A stretch of 64,000 nt of DNA, taken from contig NZ_RXZI01000002.1 in assembly GCF_021991925.1 (NCBI RefSeq), forward strand, positions 794,857 to 858,856. The letters run 5' to 3'. The notes beneath the pieces are model-generated. The model saw only the letters and a program-made list of their open reading frames with translations, was not told the origin of the DNA and did not search any database. The translations under genes were made by a program, and so were the position numbers. Below, one piece after another: positions 1 to 7,947 of this stretch. The stretch is from Sutcliffiella horikoshii. Lineage in GTDB: Bacteria > Bacillota > Bacilli > Bacillales > Bacillaceae_I. Within the stretch, counting starts at the first letter, position 1; the number at the start of each line of letters is the position of its first letter.

Positions 1-1
1 T

Positions 2-526
2 CTCGAGTTCTCACCTAGTTTAAAGTTCATTTTTGTTACAGGGTATAATGAATTTGCGGTGGAGGCTTTCGCTATTTCAGCAGTGGATTATATTGTAAAG
101 CCCATAGAGAAAATAAGGTTATACAAAGCATTGGAGAGAGCGAAAACACAGCTGGTCAGCGACAGGATGGAATCAGAGGAAAAGTCTTCAAACAAAAGAT
201 TATCTGTCCGTTCAAACAGCTCCTTCTACTATATACCTTTTGAGGATATCATTTTCATCGAAAAGTCGGGCAAAAAATGTATTATCTACACAACCAGCCA
301 AGCAGTTGAAACCTATGAAAATATCAGTGATATCTTTGAGCAGTTAGATCAAACTTTTTACCGAACTCACCGCTCCTATATAGTGAATTTACGAATGATA
401 TCACATATCACACCAAAAAATGAAACGTATTTCGCCTATTTTAGTAATTTAGAGAAATATGCACATATCTCCAAATTGAAGATTAATGAAGTACAGGAAC
501 TATTAGCTCAAATCACGAAAACTTAA
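2..526 (+). CDS. LytTR-family response regulator, 5' end outside the window
   Basis: The frame is open from base 2, so the first part of the gene lies upstream of the window. The first visible residues (FIFVTGYNEFAVEAF, then AVDYIVKPI) are the end of a receiver domain of the LytT/AgrA type, including the conserved Lys-Pro after the last beta strand. Residues further on carry a LytTR DNA-binding domain (FEDIIFIEKSGKK, then FYRTHRSYIVNL, the usual end of the domain). The phosphoacceptor Asp is not in the window. Such regulators normally pair with a LytS-like kinase, which is not visible here. A terminator follows directly. Confidence 0.9.
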   Translation, partial: LEFSPSLKFIFVTGYNEFAVEAFAISAVDYIVKPIEKIRLYKALERAKTQLVSDRMESEEKSSNKRLSVRSNSSFYYIPFEDIIFIEKSGKKCIIYTTSQAVETYENISDIFEQLDQTFYRTHRSYIVNLRMISHITPKNETYFAYFSNLEKYAHISKLKINEVQELLAQITKT

Positions 527-549
527 ATCATTCGTGGTTTGAGTTTTTC
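520..549 (+). terminator. Weak intrinsic terminator after the LytTR gene
   Basis: AACTTAAA (520-527) pairs with TTTGAGTT (538-545) with one G-T pair, followed by a short T run. The stem is AU-rich and overlaps the stop codon region. Confidence 0.45.
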
Positions 550-927
550 TTCTTTCAATAGAATCGAGGGGAAAATACGAATTTTCATAATAATTCCAAT
601 AATGTTCTATAATGCAGTTATTATACAGTTGAAATGACAGTGTGGAGCATTGAAAAGCAATAATATTCAGCTAAAAGGTCCGGTGAACATTGGACAAAAA
701 CAGGGGATGTTCGTTAGAATACTTATTATAGAGAGAGTGTAATAGAATATTCATCCATCGAATCCTTTCACTTCACATGTAACAATATGGAGCTTGTTTA
801 AAAAGATGAGGCTATCTTACTTAAAATTTTCACAAGCAGTCTATTTTTGTTAGGAAGCTCTTTTTGAAAATTTAATAAAGGTGGCAACATCAAATAAAGA
901 GATATTCGTTATATGGGAGGGGATAGT
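550..927. other. Intergenic stretch before the sda-like gene
   Basis: AT-rich, with no open frame of convincing codon use and no clear RNA signature. It presumably holds the promoter of the sda-like gene at 928, but no pair of -35/-10 boxes stands out. Confidence 0.4.
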
Positions 928-1065
928 ATGGATTCACTAAGCGATGAATCTTTGCTGGAAGTATATGAAGTAGCTAGGATAAATGACCTGAATGACGACT
1001 TCATAAAACTGATATTAGATGAATTAAAGAGAAGGAATATTGAAATTCCCGTCTCTCAAATATAA
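928..1065 (+). CDS. sda: Sda-like sporulation histidine kinase inhibitor (45 aa)
   Basis: A 45-residue open frame with a strong ribosome binding site (GGGAGGGG, five bases before ATG). The protein starts MDSLSDESLLEVY and continues with an acidic helix (LNDDFIKLILDELKRR). This matches the layout of Bacillus Sda, a 46-residue helical hairpin that binds KinA/KinB and blocks autophosphorylation when replication is disturbed (LSDELLIESY...DFIELIENEIKRR in the known protein, from memory). It stands alone, with its own terminator at 1086-1119. Because many Bacillaceae carry more than one Sda-like protein, it may be a paralogue rather than the main checkpoint gene. DnaA boxes were not recognised upstream. 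Confidence 0.8.
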   Translation: MDSLSDESLLEVYEVARINDLNDDFIKLILDELKRRNIEIPVSQI

Positions 1066-1085
1066 ATAAAATGATAATCTCCAAT

Positions 1086-1119
1086 AAAAGATGTGAGCGA
1101 AAAGCCGGCATCTTTTTTT
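1086..1119 (+). terminator. Intrinsic terminator after sda-like gene
   Basis: AAAAGATG (1086-1093) pairs with CATCTTTT (1109-1116) around a loop containing GCGAAAAGC, and a run of seven T follows. Confidence 0.75.
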
Positions 1120-1190
1120 CTGCAGTCTTTTTCGTAAGCTTTTGTGGTTTTTCGTACTTCTGTATCAATCGTTCTTTTCCATACTGTCGT

Positions 1191-1305
1191 GCTCTTTTCC
1201 CTATGTACTAAAACAACTACCTGCATATTTTCGATATATAAGCAGCAAAAAGTCCAATTGCCGACTTTTTGCTCGTGATTAGCAACAATTTTTTAAAAAA
1301 AGAGC
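1191..1305 (+). repeat. 115-bp inverted-repeat element, copy 1
   Basis: Bounded by GCTCTTTT (1191-1198) and its complement AAAAGAGC (1298-1305). Inside is a hairpin made of AAAAAGT, a short loop CCAATTGCCG and ACTTTTT, followed by AGCAACAAT. Copies with the same interior lie at 45587-45701 (same length and orientation) and 45997-46107 (inverted). No coding potential. Looks like a small non-autonomous (MITE-like) element; no family name is known to me. Confidence 0.7.
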
Positions 1306-1350
1306 TTTTCTGCATAAAAATTCTTTGCACCCAGAAAGGGGTCACATATT

Positions 1351-1656
1351 ATGTACATTGTTCACTCTACATTCCAGGTTCCACCTGAAAAGGCTGATGA
1401 GGTTATTTCGATTTATCATAATCGTTCCAGATTGGTAGAGAAAGCGGCAGGATTTCAACGCTTTCTACTTCTGCAAAACGAAAAGAAAAGTGGAGAACTC
1501 ACCGTTTTTATGGAGTGGGATTCCAAAGAAGATTTCCTTGCTTGGGTAAGCAGTGAAGATTATAAGCGCATCCATGAGCTTGAAAAGAAATATCCTGATC
1601 AAGAATTGGCTGCAATCATCCCAACCATCACTAGATATAAGGTGGTGTCCACATGA
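1351..1656 (+). CDS. Antibiotic biosynthesis monooxygenase (ABM) family, HmoA/IsdG-like
   Basis: The 101-residue ferredoxin-like ABM fold is recognisable from the first strand (MYIVHSTFQVPPEKADEV), the VEKAAGF turn, the WDSKEDFLAWVSSEDYKRIHE segment and a C-terminal strand ITRYKVV. Heme-degrading members (IsdG, HmoA) carry Trp at about 66 and His at about 76; Trp65 and His75 are present here. The Asn near residue 7 of IsdG is not present (Ser/Thr instead), as in some other HmoA-like proteins, so heme degradation is likely but not proven. The stop overlaps the start of the next gene by four bases, so the two are translated together. A 115-bp repeat lies just upstream. Confidence 0.75.
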   Translation: MYIVHSTFQVPPEKADEVISIYHNRSRLVEKAAGFQRFLLLQNEKKSGELTVFMEWDSKEDFLAWVSSEDYKRIHELEKKYPDQELAAIIPTITRYKVVST

Positions 1657-2075
1657 CAGACCTGATATTGACACCTACCGTCCAAAAAATAAAAGCGGAT
1701 ATTGGAGATTTAGATGTGACTCCTATCGTTAATAAAGTGGTGAGTACCATGTACCGGGACTTTCCTTACTTGGAGGAAAGGTTTGGAGCCAAAGGCAAGG
1801 AGAGAACAATTGAAGATAATTTTTACCATTTCCTATACCTCCATACAGCATACAAACTGAAGGACACGCAAACCTTTGTTGAATACACCTTATGGCTTAA
1901 CAGTGTGCTCGTAAGCAGAGGTTTGAAAACGGACATGATCATTTATAATTTCGAGAAAATCCAGGAAAGCATGCCAGGACTGTTGGATAGAGAAGTGGAA
2001 GAAAGTTTTCTAACCTATCTGAATGAAGGTATCCTTGCACTAAAGGAATATAAGCACCATAACGAGATCAAATAA
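1653..2075 (+). CDS. All-helical protein of unknown function coupled to the ABM monooxygenase
   Basis: 140 residues, no membrane segment, predicted mostly helical. The pattern MYRDFPYLEERFG..GKE..IEDNFYHFLYLHTAY.L, then a YTLWLNSVLVSRGL segment, resembles a helical bundle domain I recall in front of cobalamin-binding domains and in some PP2C-type sensor proteins. That resemblance is from memory and should be treated as a hint. His residues in the centre could serve as ligands. It overlaps the upstream gene by ATGA, so a joint role with heme or another tetrapyrrole is plausible. A strong terminator follows at 2084. Confidence 0.6.
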   Translation: MTDLILTPTVQKIKADIGDLDVTPIVNKVVSTMYRDFPYLEERFGAKGKERTIEDNFYHFLYLHTAYKLKDTQTFVEYTLWLNSVLVSRGLKTDMIIYNFEKIQESMPGLLDREVEESFLTYLNEGILALKEYKHHNEIK

Positions 2076-2083
2076 GCGGAAAG

Positions 2084-2115
2084 GACAGTGTTGAGGGGAG
2101 AACACTGTCTTTCTT
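2084..2115 (+). terminator. Intrinsic terminator
   Basis: Nine-bp stem GACAGTGTT (2084-2092) with AACACTGTC (2101-2109), eight-base loop and the tail TTTCTT. It ends the monooxygenase pair and shows that the next gene starts downstream of it. Confidence 0.85.
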
Positions 2116-2135
2116 ATGACTGGAGGTGCTTTGAT

Positions 2136-2339
2136 GTGAAAAGGTATAAGGTGTTCTTTTATGGGATTGGTATTGGTTTCCTTCTATGCACGCTTTATTC
2201 GCTTTCTATTTATTTTTCGGATCCAACATGGGGAGATCTAACCTCCCTAGCGTCTTTCATGGTGCTTTTCCCCACAACAATCCTATTGTCATTGATTATA
2301 CAGGTTACGGTTCTATTACTTTCCAATAGAAAAAAATGA
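2136..2339 (+). CDS. Small two-helix membrane protein of unknown function
   Basis: A 67-residue protein starting at GTG 2136 with GGAGGTG seven to eight bases upstream. An in-frame GTG at 2088 would give 83 residues, but it lies inside the terminator stem, so I prefer the shorter form. Two hydrophobic helices (VFFYGIGIGFLLCTLYSLSIYF and the VLFPTTILLSLIIQVTVLLL region) joined by a short polar loop; the C-terminus is basic (SNRKK). No family recognised. Confidence 0.6.
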   Translation: MKRYKVFFYGIGIGFLLCTLYSLSIYFSDPTWGDLTSLASFMVLFPTTILLSLIIQVTVLLLSNRKK

Positions 2340-2439
2340 CGGGGAAATTCACAGGATTGTCATGGGTACGTGGAAGGGATATGCATGAACTACTTTATAA
2401 TAGAGGATATATTGTATGGCAAAGGATGGCTGATAGAAA

Positions 2440-2739
2440 ATGACAAACTCTACAATGGGTAGGTTTCGTATGATGGGATTAATAGAAGGCGGTTCGTTGC
2501 TTGTCCTTCTTTTCATCGCAATGCCTTTGAAATATGGTTTTGATATCCCGCAAGCAGTAAGTGTCGTCGGGGCCTTACACGGCTTTTTGTTTATCACATA
2601 TATTCTTTTCATTGCATATATCACGTTTAAAATAAGATGGTCTCTACTGTGGGCTGTAGGCGCTGTGGCGGTTGCGTTCATCCCGTTTGGCAATTTTGTA
2701 TTTGACAACTATTTGAAGAAATCTTCTCTTGTAAACTGA
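2440..2739 (+). CDS. DUF3817 family integral membrane protein (YdzA-like)
   Basis: 99 residues with three hydrophobic helices. The order RMMGLIEGGSLLVLLFIAMPLKY, then VGALHGFLFITYILF and the C-terminal AFIPFGNFVFD is the signature of the DUF3817 family, whose role is unknown. The ATG at 2440 has only a weak GGATGG upstream; the ATG at 2455 is an alternative. A strong terminator overlaps the stop codon. Confidence 0.75.
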   Translation: MTNSTMGRFRMMGLIEGGSLLVLLFIAMPLKYGFDIPQAVSVVGALHGFLFITYILFIAYITFKIRWSLLWAVGAVAVAFIPFGNFVFDNYLKKSSLVN

Positions 2740-2767
2740 CTCCTCTGGATGGGAGTCAGTTTTTTTG
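2734..2767 (+). terminator. Strong intrinsic terminator
   Basis: AACTGACTCC pairs with GGGAGTCAGTT across a seven-base loop and is followed by a run of T. Confidence 0.9.
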
Positions 2768-2874
2768 AATGTGAGATTAACCTGTTGCTTACCGTTTCAG
2801 GCGCTTCGCTTTGACGCCACTATTCGCTATAATAAATAGAATCTAGTTATCGTATAAAAGGAGTAGTTGCTTTC

Positions 2875-4014
2875 GTGAAGGTTGGTCGGGTATTATCGAT
2901 CGTTGCATTTTTTTCATTGTATAATATTTTGATGTTTTATCTGGGGTGGAATGCGTTGATATGGGTAAAGGTAGCATTCTCATTCAAGCATGATGCTTTG
3001 TATTGGTTAGCCATCGTCATTTTTTCCTATGCTTATATTTTAGGAAGAATGGTAAAGTGGCTCTCCTCGCTATCCATCCTGGGTTCCATATGGTTTGGGT
3101 TCATCCAATATGGGTTGCTTTTGTTCCCGGTAGCTAACTTTGCTGTCTGGCTACTTGGTTTATCGGGAGTTGAAAATGAGATTGCTATTGTCTGGGTTGG
3201 GACAGTCACCGCTACCTTGCTTACTGGTATTTTTGCCTTTGGGTTATATAATGCTTATAGCCCGGTCATCAGAAAACACGAAGTGAGCATCCCGAAAAAG
3301 AATAAAGTGGAAAAACTTCATATAGCTGTAGCCTCAGATATGCATTTTGGTAAGTTATCAGGTGTTGCTCATGCCAAAAGGCTTGTAAAAACGATAGAAC
3401 ATATTAAGCCCGATATCATTCTTTTGCCTGGAGATATCATTGATGATGAGCCGGAGTATTTTCAAAAGAAGAATATGGGAGCTATCATGAAACAACTCCA
3501 TGCTCCACTGGGCATTTATGGTGTCCTAGGGAACCATGAATACTACGGAAGAGAAATCCCGGAGTTTCTAAATGAAATGAAGAAGGTGGATATCCGAATA
3601 TTGATGGACGAGGTAATCAAGGTAGGGGACAGCTTTTATTTACTCGGAAGGAAAGATAAAACGGATTCACGGAGAAAGTCGTTCAAACAACTAATAAAAG
3701 AAGTGGAATTAGACAGCTCTATACCCCTGATTGCGATGGATCACCAGCCTGCAGAGTTGAAGGAAGCACAGGAGAGTGGCGTGGACCTCATCGTATCCGG
3801 CCATACCCACCGAGGACAAATGGCACCCAACCACCTGATTACTAGCAGGCTTTTTGAATTGGATTGGGGCTATTTGAAAAAAGGTCAGTTGCATGCATTT
3901 GTTTCATCCGGTTTCGGCTTTTGGGGGCCACCCTTGCGTATAGGAAGCAGATCGGAAGTAATGCAAATCATCATAAAATTTGAAGAAAAAGAAGGGTTTT
4001 CAAATCATGGATAA
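2875..4014 (+). CDS. Membrane-anchored metallophosphoesterase (YkuE/YpbG type)
   Basis: 379 residues with about four membrane helices in the first 125 residues, then a calcineurin-like phosphoesterase domain. The metal-binding motifs are complete: DMH at 155-157, GD at 186-187, GNHE at 219-222 and GHTH at 309-312. The usual role of the family is hydrolysis of phosphate esters with two metal ions; the substrate cannot be read from sequence. Starts with GTG, with AAGGAG about eleven bases upstream. It overlaps the helicase start by eight bases, so both are probably co-transcribed. Confidence 0.85.
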   Translation: MKVGRVLSIVAFFSLYNILMFYLGWNALIWVKVAFSFKHDALYWLAIVIFSYAYILGRMVKWLSSLSILGSIWFGFIQYGLLLFPVANFAVWLLGLSGVENEIAIVWVGTVTATLLTGIFAFGLYNAYSPVIRKHEVSIPKKNKVEKLHIAVASDMHFGKLSGVAHAKRLVKTIEHIKPDIILLPGDIIDDEPEYFQKKNMGAIMKQLHAPLGIYGVLGNHEYYGREIPEFLNEMKKVDIRILMDEVIKVGDSFYLLGRKDKTDSRRKSFKQLIKEVELDSSIPLIAMDHQPAELKEAQESGVDLIVSGHTHRGQMAPNHLITSRLFELDWGYLKKGQLHAFVSSGFGFWGPPLRIGSRSEVMQIIIKFEEKEGFSNHG

Positions 4015-5449
4015 AACTTTCCAGAAATTTATGCTTGGTGAAGAGATCATTAAGGCATTGACAAGTCTTAACTATATAGAGCCCACCAATGTTCAAAAAG
4101 AAGTAATCCCCATCGCACTGAAGAAAAGGGATATTATTGTAAAATCACAGACAGGGACAGGGAAAACGGCTTCTTTTGCTGTCCCTCTTTGTGAGCTTGT
4201 CCAATGGGAGGAAAACAAGCCACAGGCTTTGGTGCTCACTCCAACCAGGGAGCTTGCTGCCCAGGTGAAGGACGATATAACGAATATCGGCCGCTACAAG
4301 CGGGTCAAGGCCACCGCTATTTTTGGAAAGCAATCCTTTCATAAGCAAAAGCTTGAATTGAAGCAAAAGTCTCATATAGTGGTAGGTACACCTGGTCGAG
4401 TGCTGGACCATCTTGAAAAAGGTACGCTTGAGGTGGATAAACTGATGTATCTTGTCATTGATGAAGCGGATGAGATGTTAAACATGGGGTTTATCGATCA
4501 AGTGGAGGCAATCATACAAAAGCTTCCAGCGAAAAGGGTAACCATGTTATTTTCCGCGACCTTGCCGGATGACATCTCCCATTTATCCAAAGAATACATG
4601 ACAGATCCTGCTTTCATAGATATAAAAGCCGAGGCTATTACATCACATAGGATCAAGAATGTTGTGTATGAAGCAGAAGAAGAAAAGAAATTTGCCATAT
4701 TGAAGGACATTACAGTAGTGGAAAATCCTGATAGCTGTATCATTTTCTGCGCAACACAAGAAGAAGTGGAAAGGGTTTTCCGTAAACTGCACCGTTCCGG
4801 TTATCCTTGTGGTAAATTGCATGGCGGCCTTGTCCAGGAAGACAGGTTTTCAGTGATGAATGCTTTCAAACGGGGAGAGTTCCGCTATCTTATCGCAACG
4901 GATGTGGCGTCAAGAGGAATAGATATTGAAGATATAAGTCTGGTTATAAACTATGATATCCCTTCCGACAAAGAGCGATATGTACACCGTATCGGCCGCA
5001 CAGCGAGAGCCGGAAAATCAGGCAAGGCTATCACGTTAGTGACAGAGCGGGAAACAGCTCATCTGTTGGAAATCGAGCGTTTCATCGGTGCTAGATTTTC
5101 AAAAGCTGATGCGCCAAATCGGGAGCTTGTCGCAAAGTCTGAAAGGTCTTTTTTAGAAAAGATAGAGAATAGACCAACCAGGAAACAAGAAAGAGCCGCT
5201 AAATTGGAGCAGGATATCATGAAGCTCTATTTTAACGGCGGTAAGAAAAAGAAAATCAGAGCGGTGGACTTTGTAGGTACCATTTGCCAAATTGAGGGCC
5301 TGACATCAGAAGATATAGGGATCATATCCATTCAGGACAATCAAACCTATGTGGATATTTTAAATGGAAAGGGTCCTGTGGTATTAAAAGAGATGAAGAC
5401 CCGCACAATTAAAGGAAAACAGTTGAAGGTGCATGAGGCACGACAATAA
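4007..5449 (+). CDS. dbpA: ATP-dependent RNA helicase DbpA (YxiN type)
   Basis: A DEAD-box helicase of 480 residues from the ATG at 4007; an in-frame start at 3980 has no good ribosome binding site. Motifs: Q-motif around Q30, TGTGKT at 49-54, PTREL, DEAD at 152-155, SAT, a RecA-like second domain with [10 protein letters not shown] and the [10 protein letters not shown] arginine-finger motif. The last ~75 residues (from [17 protein letters not shown]) form the DbpA RNA-binding domain, which directs the enzyme to hairpin 92 of 23S rRNA during 50S assembly. A terminator follows. Confidence 0.93.
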   Translation: MDKTFQKFMLGEEIIKALTSLNYIEPTNVQKEVIPIALKKRDIIVKSQTGTGKTASFAVPLCELVQWEENKPQALVLTPTRELAAQVKDDITNIGRYKRVKATAIFGKQSFHKQKLELKQKSHIVVGTPGRVLDHLEKGTLEVDKLMYLVIDEADEMLNMGFIDQVEAIIQKLPAKRVTMLFSATLPDDISHLSKEYMTDPAFIDIKAEAITSHRIKNVVYEAEEEKKFAILKDITVVENPDSCIIFCATQEEVERVFRKLHRSGYPCGKLHGGLVQEDRFSVMNAFKRGEFRYLIATDVASRGIDIEDISLVINYDIPSDKERYVHRIGRTARAGKSGKAITLVTERETAHLLEIERFIGARFSKADAPNRELVAKSERSFLEKIENRPTRKQERAAKLEQDIMKLYFNGGKKKKIRAVDFVGTICQIEGLTSEDIGIISIQDNQTYVDILNGKGPVVLKEMKTRTIKGKQLKVHEARQ

Positions 5450-5465
5450 AAAGTTGCTTTTCAAT

Positions 5466-5512
5466 CAAAAAAGCTCGCCTATTTCCCTAATCGGAAAGGG
5501 CGAGCTTTTTAA
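5466..5512. terminator. Intrinsic terminator, probably bidirectional
   Basis: AAAAAGCTCGCC pairs with GGGCGAGCTTTTT; T runs are present on both strands, so it can serve dbpA and the convergent gene ending at 5718. Confidence 0.85.
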
Positions 5513-5600
5513 TTTTTACAGCTGTTGCTTGTAGCGACAATGTTCCGTCCCCTCAAGTTTTTTGGAGGTTTGCAACGGTTGGCTTCGAGATATGGCTAAA

Positions 5601-5663
5601 ATAATGTTTTGGCAACTCGCCTTGTTTCGGCACGAACTCGGCATATTTCCGCGTCAACTCGCC
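5601..5663. repeat. Three tandem 21-bp units
   Basis: Three consecutive 21-bp units (5601-5621, 5622-5642, 5643-5663), each ending in a version of CAACTCGCC. They lie just downstream of the yjiH-like stop codon. Read on the minus strand the units are 7 codons long and stay open, but no start or codon pattern supports a gene. Confidence 0.6.
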
Positions 5664-5717
5664 TTTCACACCAGTACGAAGGTTTCCACCTAGCATCAAG
5701 GTCGCCCCACGTAGATC

Positions 5718-7112
5718 TTAGAAAAAGAACAAATGAGCCATAAGTGCTGCAACAGGCAATGTAATGATCGTTCGTTGCAGGAAGATGATAAAAAGTTCCC
5801 ATATGGATAGCGGAATTTTGGATTTAATTAAAAGAATTCCGATCTCCGACATATATATTAACTGAGTCAATGACATTACAGCAATGACAAACCTGGTAAG
5901 CTCCGATTCAATCCCACTTCCGATGACTGCCGGAAGGAACATATCTGCAAACCCCACAATCATGGCCGGTGCGGCAGCCTGGGCTTCAGGAATCTGCAAG
6001 AGTTGAAGGAAAGGGATGAATGGGTAAGATAGAATATTAAAGACTTCTGTAAATTCCGCGACGACTAGGGCGATTGTCCCTAGGGCCATCACAAGTGGAA
6101 TAAGTGCCATCCAAATATCAACTACATTGAAAACCCCTTTTTTCACTACTTGCTTTGCGCTTTTTACTTGTCCCGCTTTATCGACAGCCTGCTGTAGTCC
6201 CCATTGGAAACTCGACACTCCGCTTGGAACTTTTTCATCGATTTTTTGTCCAACAGGCTCATAATAAGTATTCTTTTTGCGGGAGAGCGGCGGTATTCTA
6301 GGGCAGATGACTGCCGCAATGATTCCAGTTACCACTACTGTAAAGTAAAAAGGTACAAACATATGATCAATCCCAATAAACTTGGCTATGACCAAACTGA
6401 AGGCAATCGAAGCAATGGAGAAGTTGGTGGCAACAACAGCCGCTTCCCTTTTCGTATAATAGCCGGATTCATATTGCTGTGTGGTCAACAGAACCCCGAC
6501 AGTCCCACTTCCCATCCATGAGGCCATGGCATCAATGGAGGAACGTCCCGGAAGTTTGAAGAGAGGATGCATGACTTTTCTGACAAGCGTTCCAATGAAA
6601 TCCATTAAACCGAACTCTAAGAGGAGTGGCATGAAGAGACTTGCAAATAGAAACCACACCGTCAGAACAGGGATAAGGTCATATAGAACAATGACACCCG
6701 TAAATTCGGATGTGATAAAACCAGGGCCAATTTCTGTTAACGTCATTACAGCAAATGCGGCTCCTAATACACGCAGTGCAAGCCATATTGCGCCTACGTT
6801 CAGTAAGGAGTCAAGAAAACCATCTTTTTTCAGGAATGGTACGGGAATGACTTTCACTAGTAAACTGCTAATTGCGGAAACTACTAGAACGACTGTCATG
6901 AAGGTGGGAATCGCCCCACCAAAGGTAGTCAATACCCAGTCCGCCATGATGCCAAGCCCAATGGTCACATTTCCATTAAAAGATACCGGTATCAGGAAAA
7001 GAAGTATTCCAATAAAAGAAGGAATGGCAAATTTCAGGACTTGGGAAGTCGAATAGGTAGGTGCCCCTGTTTCCTTGGGGTAAGACGTTTGTTTGGCAGA
7101 TTGTGTACTCAT
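5718..7112 (-). CDS. YjiH family membrane protein with nucleoside-recognition (Gate) domain
   Basis: 464 residues and about ten hydrophobic helices. Conserved segments include LPGRSSIDAMASWMGSGTVGVLLTTQQYESGYYTKREA, typical of YjiH/Gate proteins (stated here only as a landmark around residues 190-230), and a late AMIVGFADMFLPAVIGSGI region. Gate-domain proteins are transporter-like and their substrates are mostly unknown. Start supported by AAAGGGGA nine bases before ATG. It is divergent from the repeat-protein gene at 7265. Confidence 0.8.
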   Translation of the reverse strand: MSTQSAKQTSYPKETGAPTYSTSQVLKFAIPSFIGILLFLIPVSFNGNVTIGLGIMADWVLTTFGGAIPTFMTVVLVVSAISSLLVKVIPVPFLKKDGFLDSLLNVGAIWLALRVLGAAFAVMTLTEIGPGFITSEFTGVIVLYDLIPVLTVWFLFASLFMPLLLEFGLMDFIGTLVRKVMHPLFKLPGRSSIDAMASWMGSGTVGVLLTTQQYESGYYTKREAAVVATNFSIASIAFSLVIAKFIGIDHMFVPFYFTVVVTGIIAAVICPRIPPLSRKKNTYYEPVGQKIDEKVPSGVSSFQWGLQQAVDKAGQVKSAKQVVKKGVFNVVDIWMALIPLVMALGTIALVVAEFTEVFNILSYPFIPFLQLLQIPEAQAAAPAMIVGFADMFLPAVIGSGIESELTRFVIAVMSLTQLIYMSEIGILLIKSKIPLSIWELFIIFLQRTIITLPVAALMAHLFFF

Positions 7113-7264
7113 AGGCTTTGTCCCCTTTAAAATGATTAAAATGATAGATTATAATATTAATAAAAATAACATTTTACGTATTTTTATACAACCCTGAAAA
7201 AGAAGTAACTAGATTTATCTTTCATTTTGGTCCCTACTCCGGACTTTATGTGGGGCGCTGTCAT

Positions 7265-7882
7265 ATGCTAGAACATGATGACTGGAAAATAATGCGGCCG
7301 AATGTGGTGGTAAGTGATGTAAAGGCGGAATGGTTTATGGGTGATAACTCCAAACAATTGATAGGTGCTTGGACACAAGCGTTAGGAACGGTGGTTGTAG
7401 CGATCGGCAGTACCCCTTCCCTTCCCATCCATACAAGTGGTAGAAGAGGGCTTGGTGTAATTGGAAATGTTCTTCAAGCTACAGGAAACGGACTTGAAGC
7501 GGAATCACAAAGAAAACTGACTTACGGAAAGCTAGGAAACATCATTCAAGCAACTGGGAATATAACAGTCACTACAGGTCTTGCAATTGATTTTCCTACT
7601 GACACAGGGGAAAGGTTAGTGATAAGTGGTGATCTCATTCAAGCACTGGGGGCGGTAACGGCTCTTGGAAGCGCAAATCGGTCCTATGTGGTTATTGGGA
7701 ATAGCCTTCAGGCGATTGGTAACTCTTTGCAGGCTTTTGGAGGAGTGCGTATTTTAAAAGAAAACGCACATACAATGTGGCAGCCGGGGGACGGTAATGA
7801 ATTCCTAATTGCTAAAGGTAGCTGGATTCAAGCATTCGGTGCCATCCTATTGGCGATAGGTTTAACATCAGAATGGACATAG
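7265..7882 (+). CDS. Repetitive hydrophobic protein with six QA-G repeats (DUF6944-like)
   Basis: About 205 residues. The protein is built from six copies of a G-x-x-x-Q-A-x-G motif (GAWTQALG, GNVLQATG, GNIIQATG, GDLIQALG, GNSLQAIG, GSWIQAFG), often followed by a second G-containing half. It has no signal peptide, no cysteines in the repeats and no catalytic pattern. I believe it corresponds to the DUF6944 family of repetitive Bacillus proteins, function unknown. ATG 7265 has GGGG nine bases upstream; GTG 7250 is an in-frame alternative. Spaced glycines suggest tight helix packing or membrane association. Confidence 0.7.
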   Translation: MLEHDDWKIMRPNVVVSDVKAEWFMGDNSKQLIGAWTQALGTVVVAIGSTPSLPIHTSGRRGLGVIGNVLQATGNGLEAESQRKLTYGKLGNIIQATGNITVTTGLAIDFPTDTGERLVISGDLIQALGAVTALGSANRSYVVIGNSLQAIGNSLQAFGGVRILKENAHTMWQPGDGNEFLIAKGSWIQAFGAILLAIGLTSEWT

Positions 7883-7884
7883 TA

Positions 7885-7928
7885 ATTCCCCGATCCTTTT
7901 TTACATCATTTGGACCGGGGAATTTTCA
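7885..7928. terminator. Intrinsic terminator between convergent genes
   Basis: AATTCCCCG pairs with CGGGGAATT; the loop is long (about 22 bases) and a T-rich stretch follows. Confidence 0.6.
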
Positions 7929-7947
7929 TATTCTTATACTTTCACTG

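Noticed and set aside
2784..2837. TTGACG near TATAAT before the metallophosphoesterase
   Set aside because: Only 11 bases separate the boxes, so they do not form a standard promoter together.
5601..5663. CRISPR-like array
   Set aside because: The 21-bp units are directly adjacent without unique spacers, and no cas gene is present in the window.
5596..5802. Minus-strand open frame over the 21-bp repeats
   Set aside because: Overlaps the 3' end of the yjiH-like gene in another frame, and its heptapeptide pattern comes from the DNA repeat.
6204..7056. Long plus-strand open frames opposite the yjiH-like gene
   Set aside because: They mirror a well-supported membrane protein on the other strand, lack ribosome binding sites and give no recognisable protein.
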